DNA of 64,000 bases, from positions 16,693,201-16,757,200 of the forward strand of contig NC_133900.1 in NCBI RefSeq assembly GCF_964199755.1, written 5' to 3'. Shown in pieces: positions 56,301 through 64,000 of this stretch. A program made the position numbers and the translations under genes. How positions within the stretch are numbered: position 1 is the first letter of the stretch; each line of letters starts with the position of its first letter. The notes beneath the pieces were generated by a model. That model saw only the letters and a list, made by a program, of their open reading frames with translations, was not told the DNA's origin and searched no databases. This stretch comes from Larus michahellis (lineage: Eukaryota > Chordata > Aves > Charadriiformes > Laridae).

Positions 56301-59300
56301 ACTCCCTTAGCATGCATGGTTTATAACACCACAGTAAAAACATAACTGGCCTTTAATAGAGATAAAATGGTAAACTACGTCTCCTTTTACAAGATGTGGG
56401 AAAAAAAACTTGGAAAGCTCAGAGGTGCAGAACATGATGTTTGGACTTTCTTCTTTGAATTTCATTTGCAGACTTTGCTCTTTCAATGTAGGTCAGTAAG
56501 GAGTGACATCATTGTTTTCTTCGATTTTCAGCGCTTAGATCAATTTAGGAAGAAGAGAATTTAGAATGCAAAAAACTAAGTTGTTGAAAATTTTAATTTA
56601 TTCATCACATCTAGGCATCAGTGCTTCATACGAAGCTGTTAGCCTACTGTACAAGCTACAGAGGAATACACTCATCCCTGTGTCTTGGAATTCTACACAA
56701 TTCCTGTGTGGAAGACCCCCGGCGAGAAGAACCGTGCTTGTGTTCCTGCCAATGACACAGCATTTTTCCAGCTGCGAGGGAAATACTCGGTACTGCAGCA
56801 GCACAAGAATGACCATCCAGCTGGCTGGGGGAAGGGAGAAGAGAGAAACAGAAAACACTATTTTATAATCTTCAATGCAAGAAAAATTCCTCTCCTCAGC
56901 AAACCCTTTAGGGCACAGCAAGAACAGCAGTAATTCAGTTCATCTGAGCGTCTCTCCTGGCTCAACAGGCATTGCTGGAGGTCACTGCTACAAGCAAGAA
57001 CAGGAAAGATGAATGAGAGAAGATGGCAAAAACCAAAAATTGGTGCATACTTGATCACACACAGCATCCCCCTAAGAGCTAGAGACCTGGCTGGCCATAA
57101 CGATGAAGTTTATTCCTTTTAAGGCTGAAACAGAACTTCCCAGAAAACAATGTCTCTCAAAAGAGCCTCCTTTCATTCTCCACCTCCCTCAACCTGGACT
57201 GGCATATTCAACAGGTAATACTCTCAAGAACACAGCAAAACAACCTACCACAACATACGTAACAAAATGGCACAATAACTTATGTGAAGCATCTCAAGAA
57301 CTGTGGATTAGGCTATATTCTTCTTCACTTCCCTCCAACAAAGGCATAATCCAGAGCTGGTGAAAATGTCAGTCAGTAATACGGTAGTGAAAGAAGATAT
57401 CCCTCAGGAGATTCTCTACTCCGTCATGGACAGCAACAGACCAGGGAGTACAGAATCTCAGCTATCAGCCAAATAAGTGCTATTCAGTGGTTTTATAAAG
57501 AAAAACAGTAACAAAGACTCTGACTCATTTTTCTTTCTTAGTTAAAAGAAATATATGAGGTGAAAAAAACACAAAAGAAGGAAAACAAATGTATTTACAT
57601 GCCCTCTGCAATTTCTTTAATCAGAAAGTAAGCAATGAAAAACTACAGCTTTCAGCTACACGACTGTAAACTGTAATTAAAAAGTTTGGTGATAATAAAC
57701 ACAAAAGTACAATTCCAAGACTATTGTTACTCCCTTTTTCTACACATTATTAAACTTTGCTCATAGAAACAAACTGTAATACAGAAGCAATGTTGTACAG
57801 AAGTAGATGTAGTAACCACGTTACTCCTAGTAAACAAACTGCATTTGTAAGCAGCTAGTAGTCTAATCTGCAAATGACCATTAGGATCACCACCAGCTTT
57901 TATGTATCTACCAGGCAGACTAGGTATATTTCACATACTTTTAAAATCTGCATTACAGTGCAAAGAAGGCAAAGGAGCAGTTTTTCCTCCGATCCATTTT
58001 TTCACTGAATTTAGTTTTGTAAGACTAGGCTTTAGCTAAACCTACAATCAAAGTAAAAACCAACGATTAAATGTGAGCTAGGTATCCAACCTGTCACTGT
58101 CCAGTTCTGTGCCACATTTGCCTAAACATACAACAATCTTAACAGAATCCTTAAAAAAGAGAATTAGAAGTTGTACCACATTGCTATCACTGATACTGCA
58201 GTTCACTCCTGAAAAATGTTCAGTTTCTTAATGGGACATTTTTAAAGCAAAACAGTGGCATCTGCATAGCCTTGGGGACTTGAAGGTTAAGCCAATTAAG
58301 TGTGATTCTTGGTAAACACAAGAGAAGCAGAATGTCTGGGAGGCAACAAGCTGCTAAAAGCAGGCACAGCCAACACTAAAATACTGGTAAGTAAGAGATC
58401 TACCTAGAAGTCCATTTTTAAGGAGAAATTATTAACACCTGCCAAAAGCTGTGCAAAGGTTTGGCCTGTGGCAGAAACTTTTCATCATCATAGAAACCTA
58501 CATATTAATTACATTTCCAACAGGAGCAAGGCAAAATTGTTTTAAACAAAGTTGCAGAACTTGCTATAGCTGAGGCCAACGGCTATGCGACGCAACCGCA
58601 TTGAACTTCTGGGGTACGGAGGTGTGACATGAACCCCACGGTGCAGCACCACAGCTGCCAGCCACATGGCAGCAGGGAAGGCTGGGATGTCCAGTCCTCA
58701 CGCCAACCCCACAGAGCCCTGCTGGCTGCCCAGGCCTTTGGAGGTAACTGGAACAGGCTGCCCAGAAGTGGATGCCCCATCCCTGAAGGTGTTCAAGGCC
58801 AGGCTGGATGGGGCTTTGAGCAGCCTGGTCTAGTGGAAGGTGTCCCTGCCCATGGCAGGGGGTTGGAAGTACATGATCTTTAAGGTCCCTTCCAACCCAA
58901 ACCATTCTGTGGTTCAGGGGCTGGCAGAGGCTCCCCAGCCTGTCAGCACCCGCTCCGCCTGGTCTCCCCGCTGCTGCCTTACAGCCATGGGCCACCGCGG
59001 GCTGCTCCCTCCTGTCAGCAGCTGGGTCGGGGCCCGGCGGCCGGGCAAGGCCCAAAGCGGGGCCAGAACCAAGGCCGCGGCGGGCAGCGCTCCCGAGGCC
59101 GGCGGCGTCGCGCGGGGACGGGGAAGGCCCCGCCGGGCCACGGCTGTACCTTGATGCGCTCGCCGTCGATGGTGACGGCGCGCTCGCGGAAGTCCACGCC
59201 GATGGTGGCCTCGGTGCGCTGCGGGAAGCGGCCGGCGCAGAAGCGGTAGGTGAGGCACGTCTTCCCCACGTTGGAGTCCCCGATGACGATGATCTTGAAG

Positions 59301-59401
59301 ATGCGGGAGCGGGCGGGGGGCAGCCCGCCGGGGGGGAGCGCCCCGCTGCCCGTCAGGCTCAGCTCCAGCGAGGACTCCAGGTCGGCCGCCGCCGCCATCA
59401 T
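52942..59401 (-). CDS. RAB33B: RAB33B, Golgi small GTPase (complete, 2 coding exons)
   Basis: Exons 59401-59150 and 53385-52942 join in phase 0 to give 231 residues (human has 229). G motifs are complete: GDSNVGKT 41-48, the switch I Thr of ATIGVD (66), WDTAGQE 88-94, NKCD 149-152 and ETSAK 177-181. The protein ends TCWC, so Cys229 and Cys231 form the double-prenylation site. RAB33B is a Golgi Rab acting in Golgi-to-ER retrograde traffic and in autophagy through ATG16L1. Two ATG codons lie in tandem at the start; the second has the better context (A at -3, G at +4), which would give 230 residues. The residues just before the [11 protein letters not shown] tail (RDEIRIK) and the N-terminus differ from human as I recall it; the core is nearly identical. 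Confidence 0.97.
54880..55330 (+). mobile_element. Possible ancient CR1-like LINE remnant
   Basis: Words such as 'gtttaccatctttaccagtg' and 'tgttcagccctggtcaccc' loosely follow the order of CR1 internal sequence. Divergence is high and the limits are uncertain. It could be chance similarity. Confidence 0.3.
58735..58918 (+). mobile_element. CR1 LINE fragment, sense orientation, in RAB33B intron
   Basis: The stretch runs 'ggaacaggctgcccagaagt', 'gatgccccatccctgaaggt', 'gttcaaggccaggctggatg', 'gagcagcctggtctagtgga' and 'cccttccaacccaaaccatt'. It lies opposite in strand to RAB33B, about 230 bp inside the intron from the exon 1 donor. Confidence 0.93.
59150..59401 (-). CDS. RAB33B: RAB33B coding exon 1
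   Basis: This 252-nt exon begins with two tandem ATG codons (59401-59399 and 59398-59396). It encodes [20 protein letters not shown], then [18 protein letters not shown] and [14 protein letters not shown]. The donor is AAG|GTACAG at 59149, phase 0. Confidence 0.96.
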
Positions 59402-59598
59402 CGCTGCCGGGCGGACAGCCTCCGGGAGACGGGGGAGACGCGGCCGCCCCGCTCTCCTGCTCCTCCCGCCCTCCCGCGTCCGTTAACGGCCGCCGCGGGG
59501 ACTAACGGCCGCCGGCGGCGCGCGCTGCCGGTAGCGCCGCGACACGTCACGGGCGCCCCCGGCCCGGCTCCCGCTGGGGAAGGGGCAGGGCGGGGAGA

Positions 59599-59608
59599 TC
59601 TCGCGAGA
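59599..59608 (-). promoter_or_regulatory. RAB33B: TCTCGCGAGA element in the RAB33B promoter
   Basis: TCTCGCGAGA lies within a perfect 14-bp palindrome GATCTCGCGAGATC (59597-59610), about 200 bp upstream of the start codon. This decamer is the known CpG-island core-promoter motif bound by BANP when unmethylated. Occupancy here is inferred. Confidence 0.7.
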
Positions 59609-59799
59609 TCTGGCGGCGGGGCGGGAAGGTGAAGGGGGGGGGGAGCAGCGGACGCTTCCCCGGTCGTGTGGCGGCGGCTCGAGCCCTCAGGGGATGCTGT
59701 AGGGCAGCCGGTGTGGCCCGAGGGCGCGGGCGGTCTGCTGAGGCGGCAGGGGGCGGTTGGGCCGTGGGGCAGCAAGGTGGGAAGCGGGTCTGGGCCTGC

Positions 59800-60315
59800 C
59801 CTCCCGCACCTTGAATACCGTGTCCAGTTTTGGGCCCCTCACGACAAGGCAGACGTTGAGGTGCTGGAGCGGGTCCAGAAAGGGCAACGAAGCTGGTGAG
59901 GGATCTGGAGAACAAGTCTTACAAGGGGCGGCTGAGGGAGCTGTGGGTGTTTAGCCTGGAGAGAAGGAGGCTGAGGGGAGACTATCACTCTCCACAACTA
60001 CTTGAAAGGAGGGTGTAGAGAGGTGAGGGTCGGTCTCTTCTCCCAAGTAACAGGCGATGGGACAAGAGGAAATGGCCTCAAGTTGTGCCAGGGGAGGTTT
60101 AGATTGGATATTGGGGAAAGTTTCTTCACCGAAAGGGTTATCAAGCATTGGAACAGGCTGCCCAGGGAAGTGGTGGAATTGCCATCCCTGGAGGTATTTA
60201 AAAGACGGGTAGACGCGGTGCTGAGGGACGTGGTTTAGTGGTGTTTCTGGTGGTGTTTTGTTAATGGTTGGACTCGATGATCTTAAAGGTCCCTTCCAAG
60301 CTAGAGGATTCTGAT
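59800..60315 (+). mobile_element. CR1 LINE copy, about 0.5 kb, sense orientation
   Basis: The copy runs through 'ccgtgtccagttttgggccc', 'ctggagcgggtccagaaagg', 'gtttagcctggagagaagga', 'agtttcttcaccgaaagggt', 'ttggaacaggctgcccaggg' and 'gttggactcgatgatcttaa', ending near 'gaggattctgattc'. It is the longest CR1 copy in the window and begins about 400 bp upstream of the RAB33B start codon. Open frames across it are by-products. Confidence 0.95.
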
Positions 60316-60525
60316 TCCTGCTGTCATTTACAGTATGTTCGTCCCTGTGACAGAGACACTGGGACCAAAAGCGATGGACGTATCTCACAATAAGAGAGGA
60401 AGTACGGCATTGCCCTAAGAATCTGTTAATAAACTCACCAAGGGCATCAGCCTGGGAGAGAGGTGGGATGTAGACATCAAGTTCAAGCAATGTCCACCAG
60501 CAAAAATTTTTTCAAGAGTTTAACC

Positions 60526-60530
60526 CCTAC
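60526..60530. repeat. Left target-site duplication of LTR copy 3
   Basis: CCTAC lies directly before the LTR start and recurs directly after its end at 61197-61201. A 5-bp duplication is typical of retroviral integration. Confidence 0.85.
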
Positions 60531-61196
60531 TGTCCTGATTTGAGCGACACAGGATTAATTTCTCTTTCAGTAATTTCAGTAAAGTCTCTTCTAGTGCCTG
60601 GGGAAAATGCATTTTTATAAGATTCTAGTGTCTGAATTTGTGAAAATACTTCATAGCTAGCTGTGGTATGTGGGTTTCGAGGTCTCAGTGTTTCCAGGCT
60701 TGCCACGTGTGGGGATGAGGAGGAGCGAGATGTGGGCACTTGACCCAAGCTGTCCAACAGGATTATTTCATACCATGCACGTTACATTCAATATAAATTA
60801 GAAAGTTTGCTGAGGAGTTCTCTCCCTCGATGGCTGTGATCCTGAGAACTCCTTGCCCCGCAGCCGGACCCCTGAGCACTTCCCTTCCTCCTGAAGCCAC
60901 GGTGCTCGCAGCGTCCGACATTTGCTGTCCCCTGCTGGGAGTGCACGGCTTCCTATGACAGAATGGCCTGAGTATAATCCTTGTGTATTTTATATTGGTA
61001 TCAGGATCGATATTGGTTCTTTAGTATTATTAATGTTAATTATTTAGTCTTATTCTATTAAATCTGTTTATATTTCAACCCTTGGGTTTCCTTGTTTTTT
61101 CCCCCGATTCCCCTTCCCGGGTGGGGAGGGGTCATCGGGTGAGAGAATAATTGTCTGAACAACAATAAATTGCTGTGGGTTCTTCAAACCGTGACA
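60531..61196 (+). mobile_element. Solo LTR, copy 3 (with target duplication)
   Basis: It starts TGTCCTGATTTGA and ends TCAAACCGTGACA, imperfect inverted termini. It is bounded by the 5-bp duplication CCTAC. It shares nearly all its 666 bp with copy 1, including the internal segment missing from copy 2. An AATAAA at 61164-61169 near the 3' end may be the LTR polyadenylation signal. No retroviral coding sequence flanks it, so it arose by LTR-LTR recombination. It points away from RAB33B. Confidence 0.95.
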
Positions 61197-61201
61197 CCTA
61201 C

Positions 61202-64000
61202 ACTGACAAGCAAATGTAGATTGCGATAATTAAGAGAACTGTTACCCTAAGGGTGTCTCACTGGCCTGCGAAGTGATAGCCGAGACAGGATTCCTATGGT
61301 TTGGATCACATACCTAATAATAGCCACTGGAGACCTCCTCTCCATGCTGTTACACACGCTTCCCACCACTCGGGACTTCTGCCTGCACAAATAAATGATC
61401 CTTGGATCGTTGCTCCCTGTGGAGCAACTGTCGTGCGGTTGAAGGACAGTGCTTTGAGCAGCCTGCCATTGCTCAGATATAAAAACATTAGGCTAGAGTT
61501 TAAAAAAAAATAACGCCCTGAGTTCGGAGCAACTTTATTTACGGTGCTCATCTCAGTGTAATGTAAAAAAAGTAACAAATGAGACTGTATGGAAACCTGG
61601 TGTGCTGAGAAAGGAACTGCTTAGTGCAGTCAACTTCGGCACTCCAGAGGGTGTTTGTAACTTAGTTCTTGTTATTCCCCTTTCCCCCTCCCTTGGACCA
61701 ACCTCGTGGACGATTGCAGAGAAGCGCCTCCACCCTGCGGCCCTCTTCTGAGACAAGATGCCTTCATTTATGCTGCCAAATAATTTATTCTGTCAAAGAG
61801 GAGGAATAATTTTGTTGCGGTGTGGAAGTGAGATGAAAGGGAGGGGAGGAGGTTGTGCCACCCTTGAGTTCTTACTGTCCCTTTTACAGAATCGCTCCTT
61901 TTTGCAGCCAGAATGTAAAATGCGTTTGGCAGAGGGGAGGGAGCCCAAGCAAGGCTATCTCTGTCGCCTAATGGTTAAAGAAGTAGAGAAATCTGACTTG
62001 TCGTGGGGGGTGCTCTGGTTTGGGCTCTGGCTGGCGTGCTAAAAGGAGAGTTTAAACAGCTGTTTGGCAGGGTCTGCCAACAGCTCATTTAACTGCGTTT
62101 GATCTCGGTTGTGCCAAGAGGGCCAAAGTGAGTTATAAGTAGATCTGAGCCCTTCAGCAGCCCTTAACATCTTCTAGTTCAACAGCTAAAACTCTTTTAA
62201 ACGGCAGAATCTATCCGCCATCTAGTGGCCAAAGGCATTCTTAGTCATTCTATTTTTATGCTCCGCTAATTTTACACTGACACCTTGCCCGTGAATTTGC
62301 GTCTCAATACTGTCAACAGCCACCCCGGTTTCTGTTTTGTTAGGTGTAAGACAGGTGGAACCACCTTCCCCGGGGTGCTCTGGAACACTGCTGGCCCCTG
62401 AAAGAACGGACTTGAAGTAAATACCTTCTAAGAGTTTAAATATTGTCCCAGGTGTGGACAATACATCAAGACTTCGCTCAGGGTTTCTGGGTACAGAAAG
62501 TCAAATACGCTTTACTTAAAAAATACGCCTTAGTGAAAAGAATGCACAGTTCTTCCAGGGGTAAAAACAAAACCCTGAGTGCGGTTAATGAAACTACTCA
62601 TTCGCTTAAGGTTTCTTGCTGGTACCCGGTATTTGCCTGCTCCTCTTGCAGTGGCTTGCCTTAGCTTGAGCTGACAAAAGCACACGTGGGAGTTTTAGCT
62701 GCCCTTTTTGAACTTCCCTGTTACTGCAGTCATGAGACTTCCTGATCAGCCTTAACACATCAGGAAGAAATCAGTGGTTTGACACGAGGCGACTTCCCCA
62801 TCCCACCCGCTCCGCCTTTCTCCAGTAAAGCTGTCCCTGTTCTCCAGCCCAAGGGCCTTCGGTACACGGCATTCAGTCCACCTGGCAGTCGGTCACTGTG
62901 AGGACAAGCTGTGTTTGCATCAGCTATAGCCTGAGCAGCGCGAAGCTACGTTACGGATGAAGAGATTCATGTAAACAGCTGTTTTAAGTTTGTGGCCTGC
63001 TGAATTTTGCGTGTGTGAGCCCATGCAGAACTGATGCAGTGCTGTTTTGGCGTGACAAGTATAACTGTTCTGGCTTGGCTGGAGCAAAAATGCAGTTAAG
63101 TCTGCTCTCGCTGCCAGCTGTGGGAAGAGGAAGCTTAAGGGAAGAGTGCAAGAACAGGGGGAGGAGAGGGCCTGTTTTTACACCCTCACGACTTCTGCTG
63201 ATCCATGGGGAGGGATGTCACAAACAGAAGTTGCATCAAAACTGCTCCATTGAAAGTCTGCCTTTGCAGAAGGACAAATATTCCTGATACACTTCACCTG
63301 TAAATTAAAAATCATCTTAAAACTTATTTTAAAGTTGGTCCTCTAACTGATTTAAAGTGCTCTACCAGCAGCTGTGGCTCTGTAAAGTAGACAATCTATT
63401 TCATTTTAAAGCATCTTTTGGACTTGAAGTCTATCACAACATTATAGAGTTGTCTTTTTGAACTATTATTATTTTGCAGTGCCTACATTAACAGCAGGTT
63501 ACAAATACACTTAATAGCTTGAAGGATTTTTAGATCCATCCCTGCAGCTCTTACGCAGAAATTCTCACTATGGTTAAGTCAGAAGTACACTGAACAAGAG
63601 CAAGAGCACTCTTGCTTTTTAAGGGTTAAAAAAAAAAAATGAACTCTCGTGACACTGAACTCCAAAGAGGAGTGAAAAGTCAATAAACAGTGAAAGTTAT
63701 TAGTACTTGGTAAAATTTCTTTCCATCTTTCTTTGTAGGGAACATTCACACGAGTATTTGAATGGGATTTATGCATCTTCTGTTACGGCTGCGTCTCCCT
63801 GTGAAAGACCTTTTCTTAGAGCAACAAGTGCGCAGGAGTTATTCTGAAGTTAAAAAAAAATAATAATACAATCATCAGGAAAGCCCTGTTATTTAATTCT
63901 ACAGCAAGGTGAAGCGTCCAAATTGCTGTCCCATAACTGATGCCTGGGCAGCTCTGATCCACAGTAACGGAGATAGTCTGTTCTCACTGTGTTTTTCTGC
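61202..64000. other. Gene-free right flank
   Basis: I see no exon, RNA gene or clear transposon. By human gene order NAA15 should lie further right with its 3' end toward RAB33B. I did not recognise its last exon on the minus strand here, although part of its 3' UTR could be present unrecognised. Confidence 0.45.

Larger units (their letters stand above)
53386..59149 (-). other. RAB33B: RAB33B intron 1
   Basis: This 5.76-kb intron runs from GTACAG to TTTTCAG on the minus strand. It is AT-rich and holds a probable ancient CR1 trace around 54880-55330 and a clear CR1 3' end at 58735-58918 near the donor. I see no nested gene. Confidence 0.85.
58960..59720 (-). promoter_or_regulatory. RAB33B: RAB33B CpG island promoter
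   Basis: This is dense CpG sequence enclosing coding exon 1 and about 300 bp upstream of the start codon. No TATA box is evident. It contains the palindrome described separately. Transcription probably starts between about 59430 and 59590. Confidence 0.8.

Noticed and set aside
59951-60490. 179-codon minus-strand frame and plus-strand frames in the same place
   Set aside because: The sequence is a CR1 retrotransposon copy; the frames are by-products and not an intact reverse transcriptase.
61202-64000. Possible NAA15 3' exon on the minus strand, expected from human synteny
   Set aside because: No matching coding sequence was seen; only its 3' UTR could be present, which cannot be recognised by eye.
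1-64000. CRISPR arrays, tRNA or rRNA genes, bacterial operons or plasmid features
   Set aside because: None of the expected signatures is present; all evidence points to vertebrate chromosomal DNA.

Overview
This is vertebrate nuclear DNA, almost certainly from a bird. The evidence is split genes with GT-AG introns and CpG-island promoters, several CR1 LINE fragments with typical avian 3' ends, and three solo LTRs of one endogenous-retrovirus family. No bacterial, plasmid or CRISPR features were seen. All exon models were read by eye from splice sites, reading phase and remembered protein families; no alignment was run.

Layout. (1) Positions 1-8450 hold no recognised gene. They contain an old CR1 copy (about 6775-7245) and a degraded solo LTR (7480-8119) that ends about 550 bp before the SETD7 start codon. 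(2) SETD7 lies on the plus strand in eight coding exons from 8669 to 25908. They join in phase into a 366-residue lysine methyltransferase with MORN repeats and a complete SET active site. A 3' UTR of roughly 6 kb probably follows. (3) A six-coding-exon gene on the plus strand (CDS 34170-38525) has its own CpG island near 33000 and encodes a 222-residue four-pass membrane protein. It resembles the CD20/MS4A-sarcospan-TMEM196 fold and ends in a PPPY tail. I cannot assign it to a named gene, and I recall none between SETD7 and RAB33B in human. It is the best candidate for something undescribed. (4) Positions 38890-50490 are gene-poor. They hold two CR1 copies, a 570-bp TA-rich microsatellite, a 36-bp tandem duplication and an intact-ended solo LTR (47690-48231). 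(5) RAB33B lies on the minus strand in two coding exons (59401-59150 and 53385-52942) separated by a 5.8-kb intron. It has an AT-rich 3' UTR to the left and a CpG island with a TCTCGCGAGA element. (6) Positions 59800-64000 hold a 0.5-kb CR1 copy and a solo LTR with an intact 5-bp target duplication, then sequence with nothing recognised.

SETD7 and RAB33B are convergent, which matches the orientation I recall for human 4q31. The extra membrane-protein gene sits between them on the SETD7 strand. The genes do not form a pathway: SETD7 is a protein methyltransferase, RAB33B a Golgi/autophagy small GTPase, and the middle gene an uncharacterised membrane protein. Repeat insertions touch all three loci. 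A CR1 copy reaches to about 20 nt from the SETD7 exon 3 acceptor, and same-family LTRs sit upstream of both outer promoters. A 39-bp minisatellite fills the start of the middle gene's first intron.
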